Positions 52,091 to 62,058 are shown, numbered from the stretch's first letter. The stretch: 64,000 nucleotides of DNA from Elizabethkingia miricola (GCF_001675285.1 NZ_LSGQ01000031.1:1-64000); one strand, 5' to 3'. The notes: generated from the sequence alone by a model not told the origin. A program made the numbers and translations.

Positions 52091-52695
52091 TGACTAAGCA
52101 ATACATCCATATTTTTATAAAAAAACTCCGACAAAGGAAGAAAATCATTATCTCTTTGGTCTCTGTAAGCTTTGCAGTTCTGCCATTGATATTCTATGTA
52201 TACGCTTATATAGAAACTGCAAATCTGGGTAAAGATCTATTGGGCGAATCCCGATATAATGAAAGAATGTTGGATGCCGGAAAATATACTTTAGCAATGG
52301 CCGGAATATTCAGTATCTTTTTAGCAGCTGTATTATTTATAATCAACAGATTTATTAACAGCTATATCTCTGTACTAAATTCTCTCGATGAAGGTGATAT
52401 CCTGAAGCTAAAAGATTACAATGACATACAGCTGCCCCTGAGTAAATATACTGTTCCTTTTATTTTTCAGAAAAATACCTTGCATATTTTTAATATGGGA
52501 AAAGTAACCTCAATAAAAGGTAGTAATATCGTAAACTACAAAATAGAGAAAATACGCAGCCGCAACGGATTTTTTTATCGACTGAACATCAATACCAGAA
52601 ATGGAAACTATAAACACAACATGTATAATATAGACAAGCAGGCAGCAATGCTACAAGAGGATATTGCCAGTATTATGTATAAAAACAATTGCTAA
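52090..52695 (+). CDS. Membrane protein, two TM segments
   Basis: 201 residues with two membrane segments (about 19-38 and 71-91) and a C-terminal cytoplasmic domain of about 100 residues. Stop and start overlap with the previous gene (TAATG). No family recognised. Confidence 0.7.
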   Translation: MTKQYIHIFIKKLRQRKKIIISLVSVSFAVLPLIFYVYAYIETANLGKDLLGESRYNERMLDAGKYTLAMAGIFSIFLAAVLFIINRFINSYISVLNSLDEGDILKLKDYNDIQLPLSKYTVPFIFQKNTLHIFNMGKVTSIKGSNIVNYKIEKIRSRNGFFYRLNINTRNGNYKHNMYNIDKQAAMLQEDIASIMYKNNC

Positions 52696-52702
52696 AACAT
52701 AT

Positions 52703-53338
52703 ATGAATAGAATCATTATCATATTACTTTTCATTTTCAGTTTTAGTTTTGGCCAGAATACTGAATTCTTTTCCGATTCAAAGACCCTAATAAAGCCCCG
52801 GAAATACAAAATAAATATTACCCAGAAAAGTAGTAAGGCCGGATCGGTTGTTGTTTTTAATCTGTTTCGGAAATCCGGAAACAAGTGGTCTATAATCCAA
52901 AGCGGATCATTTAAAAAGCAGACAGATTTCCCGTTGTTTGTAACTACAGATGAAGACTTAAATAATGATGGGTATAATGATTTAAAAATATCTTATGCCC
53001 AGGCTGCGAGAGGTGCTAACGAGATTGAAAAACTCTTTATTTTTAATCCAAAAACACAAAAGCTAACGGAAATTCTCAATTCTCAGGAATACCCGAATTT
53101 ACATTATAATGCCCGAAGAAATTGTATTACATCATATATGTTCTACGGTGGCAATGCTACTTACTTCCTGCATATTAAACAAAACAAATTGGAGGGTTTT
53201 GGTAAAGTTGAATTTTCTAATGACAGTATTTACAGCTATAAAATTAAAAACAAGAAAGAAATTTTGCTAAAAAAGGAGGCTTATAAATCGAATGATGGTG
53301 CCGTTTTCTTTTCTAATTTCGATCCTGTAGAAGAATAA
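52703..53338 (+). CDS. Secreted protein with calcium-loop-like motif
   Basis: 211 residues from the ATG at 52703 (a frame extension to 52664 overlaps the previous gene and is not needed). Signal peptide MNRIIIILLFIFSFSFGQ. The mature domain contains TDEDLNNDGYNDLKISYA, an FG-GAP/XAC2610-like loop. Seven bases after the previous stop. Confidence 0.7.
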   Translation: MNRIIIILLFIFSFSFGQNTEFFSDSKTLIKPRKYKINITQKSSKAGSVVVFNLFRKSGNKWSIIQSGSFKKQTDFPLFVTTDEDLNNDGYNDLKISYAQAARGANEIEKLFIFNPKTQKLTEILNSQEYPNLHYNARRNCITSYMFYGGNATYFLHIKQNKLEGFGKVEFSNDSIYSYKIKNKKEILLKKEAYKSNDGAVFFSNFDPVEE

Positions 53339-53373
53339 ACAACAATTTCGGTTTATATAAATATAATACAGTA

Positions 53374-53949
53374 ATGAAAACTTTGAGATTAATCCCCATA
53401 CTCTTGTGTATCGTTTGTTGCAAGGATAAAACAGTTAGCAACACTAATAAGAAACAAACAATGACACCTGTGGTCAAGCAAGACTCTAATCTCAACTCTA
53501 CAAAGAAAGATGAAGTTTCTGAATTAAATAAAAACGAACTTCAGGAAATTCCAATAGAAACAACAGTAAAACAACCCATATTACATCCGATTAAATTTAC
53601 TAATGATCCAATTAGCTGCTTTAATCCTAATCTTGATCTAAATGCGGCGGTTGATCTCATCAATTCCGAAGCAGTAGATACACAGTGGTTTATTGTGGAA
53701 AGAAAAGAAGTTAATTACATGAAAAATAAATTGGACACATCGGATAGTATTCTGGTAAAAAATGCACTTCAAAAATTGGGATGGAAGCTCATGGATAGTG
53801 TATATACCAGTGACAAAGATCAGACTAAAATAACGATAGTAATGCAAAAGGAGGATAAGGTCTGTAACATCAACAAAACCCTTTCGCTTTCAGGAAATAA
53901 GACAAACAATCAGATACAGGAATGGTTTGAAATAAGGAAAGCCAAATAA
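53374..53949 (+). CDS. Lipoprotein of unknown function, 191 aa
   Basis: 191 residues. Lipoprotein signal with adjacent cysteines (PILLCIVCCKDK). Mostly hydrophilic, with a Lys/Thr-rich linker and a C-terminal alpha/beta domain. No family recognised. Confidence 0.65.
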   Translation: MKTLRLIPILLCIVCCKDKTVSNTNKKQTMTPVVKQDSNLNSTKKDEVSELNKNELQEIPIETTVKQPILHPIKFTNDPISCFNPNLDLNAAVDLINSEAVDTQWFIVERKEVNYMKNKLDTSDSILVKNALQKLGWKLMDSVYTSDKDQTKITIVMQKEDKVCNINKTLSLSGNKTNNQIQEWFEIRKAK

Positions 53950-53992
53950 AAAGCACATTAATGCCAATCATTTTTAGACACAAAATTATCAC

Positions 53993-54415
53993 ATGAAACA
54001 AAGGACATTTATAATTATAGCTATAATTCTTGGTACCGTGCTGTCTACAGCTCAGTCCAAAATCAATATGGAGGGAAAGTCCTTCACCGGTTTTATTACA
54101 AGCTTGTGTGTGGAAACTACGCTGCCAGATCCATGTGCAGGACACACCGATGAAATGGAACTTCATTTTAAGAAGGATATAGTAGAAATTGTTTCAGTCA
54201 GATACAAGTGCAACAAAACACATAGAAAATCTGTATTTTCTAAATGGAGATGGCTATCAGGAAATCAGATTAAAGTTGAGAAACTTAATTACGAGAATCA
54301 GCCTTTTATCTCCGGAAATATATTATATGTCAAAAACAATCAGCTGATTGGTAAACATGGTTCCGGATTCACTCAGGATTTCACATTTGAGCCTCTGACA
54401 AAAAAACGTAAGTAG
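53993..54415 (+). CDS. Secreted protein of unknown function, 140 aa
   Basis: 140 residues with a signal peptide (FIIIAIILGTVLSTAQ). Two Cys pairs in the beta-rich mature part (LCVETTLPDPCAGH). No family recognised. One base before the next gene. Confidence 0.65.
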   Translation: MKQRTFIIIAIILGTVLSTAQSKINMEGKSFTGFITSLCVETTLPDPCAGHTDEMELHFKKDIVEIVSVRYKCNKTHRKSVFSKWRWLSGNQIKVEKLNYENQPFISGNILYVKNNQLIGKHGSGFTQDFTFEPLTKKRK

Positions 54416-54416
54416 T

Positions 54417-55298
54417 ATGAATAAAATAATACTTTTAGTTTCTTTCGTTATTGTTACTGGTAGATTAGCTGCGCAAACCGTGTATATGGGATTTATTGGT
54501 GAATATCCTGTTGAAATGGTCATAGATCCAAGCTCCGCCACGGCAGATGCTGTCTATTCCTATACCAATTTCGATGAACCTATCCGGTTAAATAATGGTG
54601 TCATTAAAAACGGAAAGCTTATTTTCAGCGAAAAAGAAGGAAAACAAACAAAGGCTACGCTGATGTTTGAAAACTATACAACTGATAAAAATGTCATAAC
54701 AGGCATCTGGAAAAATACAATAACAAAAAAAGAACTCAAAATTACCCTGACAAAAAAATATTCGATAGAGAATGGTGAAAATATACAGTGGACAGACAGG
54801 GAATTATTACAGCCGGAATCTACAAAAGATAAATACTTTAAAGTCGTCCTCTCTAAAGAAAAGGACAGATATTATCCTATAATTACTGCTGTAAAAGTAT
54901 ATGAAAAGCGGAGCGACAAACTGCTACAAAAACTTGATGTAGAATGTTCACTTTTAGGATTGGATAATATTAGCATCGATGATTATAACTTCGACGGAAT
55001 TGAAGACCTTTCTATATTTGAAGCCAGCTATGCAGGTCCAAATACTTCCCGGATTTATTACCTGTATAACAAAACTACACAACAGTATTATGAAAGTAAT
55101 TTCAGTGGAATCTCTTTAGAGTTCGATCAGAAGAAAAAAAGAATATATGAAAGAAATCAATGCTGTGCCGGAACTATTGTAACCACAGCAGAATATAAAG
55201 TTGTAAACGATAATATGGTATTACTCAATCAGCATTGTTATCGCTGGGATGACAGAAAACAAAAACTGGTAGAAAAATTAATGAAAGCATGTGAGTAA
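54417..55298 (+). CDS. Secreted XAC2610-like protein
   Basis: 293 residues. Signal peptide MNKIILLVSFVIVTGRLAAQ. The C-terminal part has ISIDDYNFDGIEDLSIFEASYAG, a calcium-loop-like DxNxDG motif, and then YYLYNKTTQQYYESNFSGISL, as in XAC2610-type proteins. Cys pair NQCCAG. The start abuts the previous stop. Function unknown; the family is reported in envelope/secretion contexts. Confidence 0.7.
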   Translation: MNKIILLVSFVIVTGRLAAQTVYMGFIGEYPVEMVIDPSSATADAVYSYTNFDEPIRLNNGVIKNGKLIFSEKEGKQTKATLMFENYTTDKNVITGIWKNTITKKELKITLTKKYSIENGENIQWTDRELLQPESTKDKYFKVVLSKEKDRYYPIITAVKVYEKRSDKLLQKLDVECSLLGLDNISIDDYNFDGIEDLSIFEASYAGPNTSRIYYLYNKTTQQYYESNFSGISLEFDQKKKRIYERNQCCAGTIVTTAEYKVVNDNMVLLNQHCYRWDDRKQKLVEKLMKACE

Positions 55299-55447
55299 AT
55301 AGCTTTATCATCAGCCAGGAGCAAAAATCAAATAAAACGATACTGAATATAACACTAGCAGACAAACAAAAGGCATATTATTCTCAGAAACAAGCCCAAA
55401 TAAAATTGTTATATTTATCAATAAAACAGACGAATAAAAATAAACAA

Positions 55448-56302
55448 ATGAAAACAGGAATACTCAGCTTATTTATACTGACAGCCAATATTGCTTTTGC
55501 TCAACAGAAGCTGAACAACATCAAAATAGACCTTCCGACTTCCGGAGATACCGGAAATGCATTTATAAATACAGTGACTTTAAAAGATTCTGATAAGAAG
55601 ACAATAGCTTTAACAGATGGAAACTACAACATTGACAACGGCAAACAAAAGGCTAATATTAATATAAAAAAAGGCCTGATCAATGGTACTGTAACGGAAA
55701 CTGAGGAACAAGTAAAGTTTAATTTCACTATTGAAAATTCACATATTACTGCTTACAATATGTACAATGGTTCCGACTTAGCACTCGATGCCCGCAGGGA
55801 TAAAGAAAAAGCATATTTCAAAAGCTATCATCCTAATAAGGCTCTTAAATCTGAAGGCTGGGTATCTTTGGATAAAAATAAATATTTCGGCCGTGGTATT
55901 TCAAAACAATATTCTGAAAATGGTACTTTAACCGGCATAGAAAACGACATTACCGTGAGTTATACTGCATTCTATCCCAACGGAAATAAAAAGGAAATCA
56001 CCGGAGTCAATCTTTTCGAAAGTTATAACGAAGACGGAACGCCGGAAAATAAGCAGTATACAAAGAATAATATCCGCTATGACGATTATTACTATAAAGG
56101 GAAATTGAGTACAAGTTCCTATAAAAATAAGCAGGGAAACGATGTAAAAGACTATTATGAAAATGGACAGGTTCAGAAAAAAGAAATAGTAACGAGTGTT
56201 AACGGAGAATTATGGCTTTCCACTTACGATAAATCCGGAAAATTAATTAATAAGCAACGCTATTCGGAGACAGGTGCAGAGCAAGCTACTCCTGCTCATT
56301 AA
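55448..56302 (+). CDS. Secreted MORN/YwqK-like repeat protein
   Basis: 284 residues from the ATG at 55448. Signal peptide MKTGILSLFILTANIAFAQ. The C-terminal half repeats short beta hairpins of the YwqK/MORN_2 pattern: SKQYSENGTLTG, YTAFYPNGNKKEI, ESYNEDGTPENK, KDYYENGQVQKKE. Often called antitoxin-like, but here exported. 149 bases after the previous gene. Confidence 0.75.
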   Translation: MKTGILSLFILTANIAFAQQKLNNIKIDLPTSGDTGNAFINTVTLKDSDKKTIALTDGNYNIDNGKQKANINIKKGLINGTVTETEEQVKFNFTIENSHITAYNMYNGSDLALDARRDKEKAYFKSYHPNKALKSEGWVSLDKNKYFGRGISKQYSENGTLTGIENDITVSYTAFYPNGNKKEITGVNLFESYNEDGTPENKQYTKNNIRYDDYYYKGKLSTSSYKNKQGNDVKDYYENGQVQKKEIVTSVNGELWLSTYDKSGKLINKQRYSETGAEQATPAH

Positions 56303-56341
56303 ACCGAAGTATCCTGCAATAAACAATATAATTCCAGGCTC

Positions 56342-56680
56342 ATGAGTACTAAAATGTGGTTAGCACTCCGTATCTTAACAGCTGTACTATGTCTCTGTAT
56401 GATGGGACTATGGTTTGCTACACAGGTTCCGCGTAATGATTTAGACCAATTTATGCAAATGTCCGGCGGTCGCGGATTTCGAATTAAATATTCTGTAATT
56501 GTTCTAATGGCTATTTTCCTTCTTTATTTTTGGGCAGTCAGACCACGGAATATTAATCAGGCATCAAAGACTAAGCGACTTTTATTTGCTGCTTTTTTCT
56601 TTATATCAGCATTCATTGCTTTATTTGGAATCGGGTTTCTGATCCTAATCATGTACAATCCAAAGCCCATATATTTTTAA
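56342..56680 (+). CDS. Small membrane protein, three TM
   Basis: 112 residues with three hydrophobic segments (about 7-24, 47-66, 80-105). No family recognised. Part of the rightward cluster. Confidence 0.65.
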   Translation: MSTKMWLALRILTAVLCLCMMGLWFATQVPRNDLDQFMQMSGGRGFRIKYSVIVLMAIFLLYFWAVRPRNINQASKTKRLLFAAFFFISAFIALFGIGFLILIMYNPKPIYF

Positions 56681-56750
56681 TTATAAATAAATCTACGTCT
56701 GAGATATTATTTTTGCCATATTCAGACCAGTTAATACAACACCAATCTAT

Positions 56751-57419
56751 ATGAAAAAAACACTGAAAATTATTATTTCTGTAATCATTTTCTTAGGACT
56801 ATTCCTCTTAGCCAGCAACTTTATAAAAGTGGCGCCTAATGAAACACTGCTATATAAAATTCAGCAATATGTAACCTACTCAAAAGCTGATTGGGAAAAT
56901 TATGAAAGAAATAAACAATTATTAGCAGAAAATCCTGTGCCAGCCAGCCAGGTAACCGAAGTAGCTCAGGCTACGCGACAAGAAGATATTTACCCTGTAG
57001 ATACTAACTTTGCTACACCTGCTGTGAAGGCTCAGGAGATAGAAAGGATAAAAAACGCTAAGTTCGAAAATCTGATTGTTGCCAAAATTAAACCAGACGA
57101 TGAAGATGCACAGGCTGCATTAATAAGATTCACAAGAGATCGGTTAACAGACGTTATTATCAATCAGAAACTCAATATAAAAGTGGGGAAATGTTATGTC
57201 AATGCCAATACCGAAGGGAATTTCAATTGTGTAAGCTGTATGATTCTTCTTTATAACCGTGATAAAAAAGACTGGCAGGAAGCTCCGGATGGAGAAAATT
57301 TCCTTAAAAATTCTTACGATTTTTATCAGTCCTCCGAAGGTGCAAGATGGGAAGCAAAAGACCTCTCTATGCAAATTCCTTTTGACTATACATTACGCAA
57401 AAAATACAGTGCCCAATAA
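56751..57419 (+). CDS. Signal-anchored protein of unknown function
   Basis: 222 residues. One N-terminal membrane segment (about 6-24) and a soluble part with conserved-looking Cys (KCYVNA, NCVSCMILLY). No family recognised. 31 bases before the next gene. Confidence 0.65.
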   Translation: MKKTLKIIISVIIFLGLFLLASNFIKVAPNETLLYKIQQYVTYSKADWENYERNKQLLAENPVPASQVTEVAQATRQEDIYPVDTNFATPAVKAQEIERIKNAKFENLIVAKIKPDDEDAQAALIRFTRDRLTDVIINQKLNIKVGKCYVNANTEGNFNCVSCMILLYNRDKKDWQEAPDGENFLKNSYDFYQSSEGARWEAKDLSMQIPFDYTLRKKYSAQ

Positions 57420-57450
57420 CATATAGAAAAACAGAACTATACCTGAAATT

Positions 57451-57933
57451 ATGATTAGCTCATTAACAGAACTCTTTAGTTACCTGACATTGGATTTTTA
57501 CCTGATTGATTCATTCAGGAATGATGATGATTTTTTAGTCGCTATGCTTTTAATGGGCGCATTGGTATTTTTTATTCTTGGAGTTATTGGTATTATATTG
57601 GGGTTACTTCTTATTCTTATTGTAATCTTCCTAATCAGCGCTGGTATTATCTCTGCTTCATTATTGGTAGGGTTGCAGCAAAAGTCTCTAAGTAAAGGTT
57701 TTAAAACTTTTTTTATATCCGTCTCTATACTGGGCAGTACAATTGCTTCTGTTATCTTATTTTTATTTATAAATACCGTAAAAAACTGGTGGCAGACAGA
57801 TACCGCAATTATTGCGGGTATTGTCTCAGGAATTGCTTCCGGCTGGATTTTGGGAGTGATTATGTTTACTGCCTCCAAAAAACTTGTTATGTTTCTGAAA
57901 AATAAATATGCTGACAGAATAACACGCCAATGA
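57451..57933 (+). CDS. Membrane protein, four TM
   Basis: 160 residues, four or five hydrophobic segments. Glycine-rich helices (GVIGIILGLLLILIV and SGIASGWILGVIMF) typify small membrane proteins. Its stop and the next start overlap (ATGA). Confidence 0.65.
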   Translation: MISSLTELFSYLTLDFYLIDSFRNDDDFLVAMLLMGALVFFILGVIGIILGLLLILIVIFLISAGIISASLLVGLQQKSLSKGFKTFFISVSILGSTIASVILFLFINTVKNWWQTDTAIIAGIVSGIASGWILGVIMFTASKKLVMFLKNKYADRITRQ

Positions 57934-58223
57934 AAGCTATTAAAATCCTTAGAAACATCCTTGTTTTTATTGGTATACTATTGCTGGCTTTTGACTTTTT
58001 ATTAGTTCTTCCGGAATACTATGCCTGTAAAAACGCCTATGAAGGTGAAGATGCAACTACAATATGGGGTTATAAGATAGACTGTATAGGTGACAGTGCA
58101 GAGTTTACCCTGGTATTTTTTCAACTAATAGGGTGCTGGCTGGCTGGTGTATTTATCATTATTTTTATATTACATCTGGTCTACAAAAAGCAGAAAAAGA
58201 ATGTTCGATCAATTCAGAGATAA
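57930..58223 (+). CDS. Small membrane protein, two TM
   Basis: 97 residues with two hydrophobic segments (about 8-26 and 62-85). Overlaps the previous gene (ATGA) and the start of the Crp-family gene. Confidence 0.6.
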   Translation: MKAIKILRNILVFIGILLLAFDFLLVLPEYYACKNAYEGEDATTIWGYKIDCIGDSAEFTLVFFQLIGCWLAGVFIIIFILHLVYKKQKKNVRSIQR

Positions 58224-58779
58224 ATTCCGGTTAGACGACGAAAAGTGGAACAGGTATACCAATTATTTTAATAAGGTGAAGGTTCCTGCTAAAACCATAC
58301 TTCTAAATGAAGGCGAGGTGTCAAAGAAACTTTTCTTCATCGAAAAAGGCTGTATCAGAGTATGTTTCAATCATGACGGAAAAGATATTACTTCACAATT
58401 CTTTTTTGAAGAAAATGTCGTAGCATCCATTGAGAGCTTTAGAAAAAATATTCCCAGTCCTGCTACTCTGGAAACAATAGAACCAAGTACACTATGGTGG
58501 ATACACAAGGATGATTTAAACGGAATGCTGGAAGAAATTAAAGAAATTCCGTATTTGAGAGATATGTTTATCGATAAAATATTCGACCGGACATTTGACT
58601 ATATGAAGTATTTCATTTCATCTATAAAATATACACCACAACAGCGTTATCTCGATCTAATAAAAGAAAGACCTGAAATCATACAACGTGTTCCCCAACA
58701 TTATATTGCTTCTTATCTGGGCATTACAACAGTACATTTAAGCCGTATAAAGAATAAGCTGCTTAAAAATAAAGAGTAA
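58201..58779 (+). CDS. Crp/Fnr-family regulator
   Basis: 192 residues from the ATG at 58201 (an extension to 58147 overlaps the previous gene more deeply and looks membrane-like, so it is not used). cNMP-binding domain (about 20-110: VPAKTILLNEGEVSKKLFFIEKGCIRV) and a C-terminal winged HTH (VPQHYIASYLGITTVHLSRIKNKLLK). Residues lining the pocket are not those of classic Crp, so the effector is unknown. It precedes an oxidoreductase gene it may control. Confidence 0.85.
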   Translation: MFDQFRDKFRLDDEKWNRYTNYFNKVKVPAKTILLNEGEVSKKLFFIEKGCIRVCFNHDGKDITSQFFFEENVVASIESFRKNIPSPATLETIEPSTLWWIHKDDLNGMLEEIKEIPYLRDMFIDKIFDRTFDYMKYFISSIKYTPQQRYLDLIKERPEIIQRVPQHYIASYLGITTVHLSRIKNKLLKNKE

Positions 58780-58825
58780 CCTGTATTTAGTAACAAATGT
58801 TATCGCCTGCAAAAAGATCCTATTC

Positions 58826-58833
58826 TAATTTTG
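58826..58833 (+). promoter_or_regulatory. -7 promoter box of the oxidoreductase gene
   Basis: TAATTTTG, full TAnnTTTG match, 17 bases before the ATG at 58851. Confidence 0.6.
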
Positions 58834-58850
58834 TTCTATAAATTTAAAAT

Positions 58851-59831
58851 ATGAAAGCAGCAGTTGTATTATCAAAAGGAGCACGCCCTGCATATGTAGA
58901 AGACTTTGCAGAGCCTGTAGTACAAAATGAAAACGAAGTTTTGATACATGTAAAGGCATCAGCAGTTAAGAACCTCGACAAAATGCGCGCAAGCGGGAAG
59001 CACTATTCTGTTCAGAACGAAACTTTTATTGCCAAAGTAGTAGGCGGAGACGGTGTGGGGATACTTGAAGACGGAACACGCGTGTACGGAATTGGTGCAA
59101 GCGGAATGATTGCAGAAAAAGCAATTATTGAAAAAGATAAAATAGTAAAATTACCCGACGGAATCAGTGACGAAACAGCCGCAGCTCTTCCTAATGCTGT
59201 AATGGGATCGGCAATGGCTTTACGCTTCAGAGCCAGCTTACAAAAAAATGAAACCGTTTTAATAAATGGTGCCACAGGTGTTACCGGAAAAATTGCAGTA
59301 CAGATAGCGAAACATTATGGCGCAAAAAAAGTTATTGTCACTGGCCGGAATGAGGAAACACTAAAAGAATTATTAGCCTTGGGTGCTGATGATATTATTG
59401 TACTTAAACAGGACGATGATGCCATCATCTCACAAATAAAATTTTTGCATCAACAAAGTCCATTCGACGTTGTAATTGATTATTTATGGGGACATAGTGC
59501 TGAATTAATTTTATCTGCAATAAAAGGAAATGGAGGCTTCTCTCATAGAACACGCTATGTAACTGTTGGCGGTATGATAAATGATAATATGACGCTATCG
59601 TCCTCTATTCTGCGCAGTACCGATATACAGATCTCAGGTTCAGGTTTAGGAAGCTGGACACCAGACGAAATGAAATTACTAATTAATGAAATACTTCCCG
59701 AAATGTTTCAGCTGGCAGCTGATGGCAAATTAAAATGTGAAACTATAAGTGTTATGATTAATGATGTCGAAAAAGCATGGGATATGAATATTGATGGTGG
59801 AAAACGTTTAGTGGTTATAATTGGCTCTTAA
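58851..59831 (+). CDS. Zinc-less medium-chain dehydrogenase, quinone-oxidoreductase type
   Basis: 326 residues, MDR superfamily: an N-terminal GroES-like domain (about 1-110) and an NAD(P)-binding domain with NGATGVTGKIAVQIAKHYGAKKVIVTGRN (glycine-rich loop GxxGxxG variant). No zinc ligands of the alcohol dehydrogenases are seen. Substrate is likely a quinone or enone. Next to Crp/Fnr gene. Confidence 0.88.
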   Translation: MKAAVVLSKGARPAYVEDFAEPVVQNENEVLIHVKASAVKNLDKMRASGKHYSVQNETFIAKVVGGDGVGILEDGTRVYGIGASGMIAEKAIIEKDKIVKLPDGISDETAAALPNAVMGSAMALRFRASLQKNETVLINGATGVTGKIAVQIAKHYGAKKVIVTGRNEETLKELLALGADDIIVLKQDDDAIISQIKFLHQQSPFDVVIDYLWGHSAELILSAIKGNGGFSHRTRYVTVGGMINDNMTLSSSILRSTDIQISGSGLGSWTPDEMKLLINEILPEMFQLAADGKLKCETISVMINDVEKAWDMNIDGGKRLVVIIGS

Positions 59832-59913
59832 TAATACAGAAACAGAAGTATATAGACAGATTAACTTATCCGCCAGTATTACTATATTGCATACAATCTA
59901 AATCACCAGTTAC

Positions 59914-60492
59914 ATGAAGAAATATCTGTTAAAAATATACTTTACACTTTCTTTGCTATTAGTAGCAGATATTGCTGTTTACTTTCTTTATAAGATTAGC
60001 CTACGGGGTTATTATGCAGATATTATTCTTTTCTGGTTATGGTTCTTCGGAAGTATTTTCGTCATAATTGTTTACTGGAAAAAGCTATTAGCCAAATTAT
60101 TTTTAGGCGCTATAATCCTTGCCTTCATACTAAGCATGCTGCCTATGGGATTGTTCTTTTATGCTTTTATCTTTTCATCAACACCAGCCGGATTATGGAT
60201 GAATAAAGATTTAAATGAAAACTATCGGGCACAGATTGTTTCCTACAGTGTAATGGTACCACCCATGTTACAGATTGTAGAGAAAAAAGGATTGTTCGAA
60301 AAACAAATTATTCAGTGCACTGATTCCGAATTGCGGGACAGAAATCTGGAGGTAAGTATCCGAAACTCAAAAGACCTCATCCTGCAAAAAGATACAGATC
60401 GTACAATTATACTCACTCTCTTTTATGGTGGTCCTAATACCACAATGACTTTTGATAAGGCAACAGGAAAACTTATTAAAATAGAGAAATAA
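59914..60492 (+). CDS. Membrane protein of unknown function, three TM
   Basis: 192 residues. Three hydrophobic segments (about 5-26, 35-55, 60-90), then a soluble C-terminus of about 100 residues. Ended by a strong bidirectional terminator. No family recognised. Confidence 0.65.
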   Translation: MKKYLLKIYFTLSLLLVADIAVYFLYKISLRGYYADIILFWLWFFGSIFVIIVYWKKLLAKLFLGAIILAFILSMLPMGLFFYAFIFSSTPAGLWMNKDLNENYRAQIVSYSVMVPPMLQIVEKKGLFEKQIIQCTDSELRDRNLEVSIRNSKDLILQKDTDRTIILTLFYGGPNTTMTFDKATGKLIKIEK

Positions 60493-60498
60493 CATTAA

Positions 60499-60533
60499 AA
60501 TAAGACTCTTACAAAATGTGTAAGAGTCTTATT
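60499..60533. terminator. Bidirectional terminator
   Basis: 15-bp perfect stem AATAAGACTCTTACA / TGTAAGAGTCTTATT with loop AAATG, between convergent genes. Confidence 0.9.
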
Positions 60534-60541
60534 TATTTTCT

Positions 60542-61906
60542 TTATTTCCCAACTGCTTTAAAACTGTCAAATATCTGTTTCATTTCTTTTACTTTTTCGG
60601 GATATTTAGCGATTAGATTTACACTTTCCTTTGGATCTTCATCCAGATTAAAAAGTTCTGTAGTGGCTGGTACTATAGCTTCCGTTCGGGGATGCTTAAG
60701 ATCCGGAACTTCTCTGTACTTCCAGTTGCCATATTTTACCGCCTCAGGCTTTGTACTTCCATTTACAATAAATATTGGACGATGGCTGTAAGCAGATTCT
60801 TTTACTTTACTTTCTAAAAGCTGACTGATATCCTGTCCGTCCAGTTCTCTATTCTTTGGAAAGGGACTGTTGGTCCACTTGGCAATCGTCGGTAATAAAT
60901 CCAGATTGCTTATAGCACTGCTTAAAACAGTTCCCGGTTTAATCTTATTTTTCCAATATACAATAAACGGAACGCGGGCTCCACCCTCATACGACCAGGC
61001 TTTAGAACCTCTGAAAACTCCTGCACTTCCTACATGAGAAACGATAGTTACACCATCCCCTTCCATTCTTTCAGGAAAATTCGTCCAAGGTCCGTTGTCA
61101 CTGGAAAACACAAAAATCGTATTATCTGCCATACCTTTTTCTTCCAATACTTTCCATATCGCAGCCAGGCCTTCATCCATTTCAGTAATTACAGCACCAA
61201 GTGCCCCGCCTTTTTTATTTTTCAAGGAAGAAGACTGTGCAGCATAATACACAGGTAAATGCGGCATATTGTGCGCCAGATACAAGAAAAACGGTTTATC
61301 TTTTTTCTGCTGTCTTATATAATTAATTGATTCTTTGGTATACAAACGAGTAAGAAGAGAATCTGCAGGTTTCTCAATCTCAACTTTGGTATTTCTGAAC
61401 ATTCTGATCGGAATGTCCGTATTTACATAGGGAGCCTTATAATCGTGACTGTATAATATTCCGTAATAGAAGTCAAATCCTTGTCCGTTTGGCTTATTCT
61501 CAGCTTTCTGATCTCCCAAATGCCACTTTCCAACCATCCCGGTATTATAACCGTTTGATTTCAGCATTTCTGCAATTGTTACTTCATCATCCGGTAAGCC
61601 TTGCTTAGATCCCGGCGCTATAGGCCATGGTAAATCATAACGGGACGAATAACGGCCAGTAAGCAAAGAGGCCCTGGAAGGGGTACAAGTGGGACTGCTG
61701 ACAACATAATTAGTTGCCATTAACCCATTCCTTGACATCCGGTCTAAAAATGGCGTTTTAATAACAGGATTTCCATAAGCACCAATGTCTGCATATCCCA
61801 TATCATCTGTCAATACAACAATAATATTAGGCTGCTTCTGAGCTCTGACATTGGAAAATGAAATAGTAAAAAGAATGATTAAAGCACAACGTACAGTATT
61901 CTTCAT
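60542..61906 (-). CDS. Secreted sulfatase, formylglycine type
   Basis: 454 residues. Signal peptide (CALIILFTISFSNVRAQ). The sulfatase signature CTPSRAS begins at Cys74, the residue to be oxidised to formylglycine. Metal ligands: VLTDDMGY (Asp pair) and FSSDNGPW (Asp-Asn); GKWHLG supplies Lys/His. It removes sulfate from a polysaccharide or small ester in the periplasm or outside. A maturase (FGE or anSME) must be encoded elsewhere. -7 box TATATTTG at 61949-61956 (minus). Confidence 0.92.
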   Translation of the reverse strand: MKNTVRCALIILFTISFSNVRAQKQPNIIVVLTDDMGYADIGAYGNPVIKTPFLDRMSRNGLMATNYVVSSPTCTPSRASLLTGRYSSRYDLPWPIAPGSKQGLPDDEVTIAEMLKSNGYNTGMVGKWHLGDQKAENKPNGQGFDFYYGILYSHDYKAPYVNTDIPIRMFRNTKVEIEKPADSLLTRLYTKESINYIRQQKKDKPFFLYLAHNMPHLPVYYAAQSSSLKNKKGGALGAVITEMDEGLAAIWKVLEEKGMADNTIFVFSSDNGPWTNFPERMEGDGVTIVSHVGSAGVFRGSKAWSYEGGARVPFIVYWKNKIKPGTVLSSAISNLDLLPTIAKWTNSPFPKNRELDGQDISQLLESKVKESAYSHRPIFIVNGSTKPEAVKYGNWKYREVPDLKHPRTEAIVPATTELFNLDEDPKESVNLIAKYPEKVKEMKQIFDSFKAVGK

Positions 61907-62000
61907 GGTTAAATATTTGTTTTCTGGTGGTTATTGGTGATTTTAAAACAAATATATGACATATATATGTTTCAAAATATACAGAATTAGCAGACTAAAA

Positions 62001-62040
62001 ATAGAACGCCCCTGCAATGAAAATTACAGGGGCGTTCTAT
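62001..62040. terminator. Terminator of the GT2 gene
   Basis: 14-bp perfect stem ATAGAACGCCCCTG / CAGGGGCGTTCTAT, loop of 12, with T runs on both sides. Confidence 0.9.
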
Positions 62041-62058
62041 TTTTTAATATTTTTTTGG

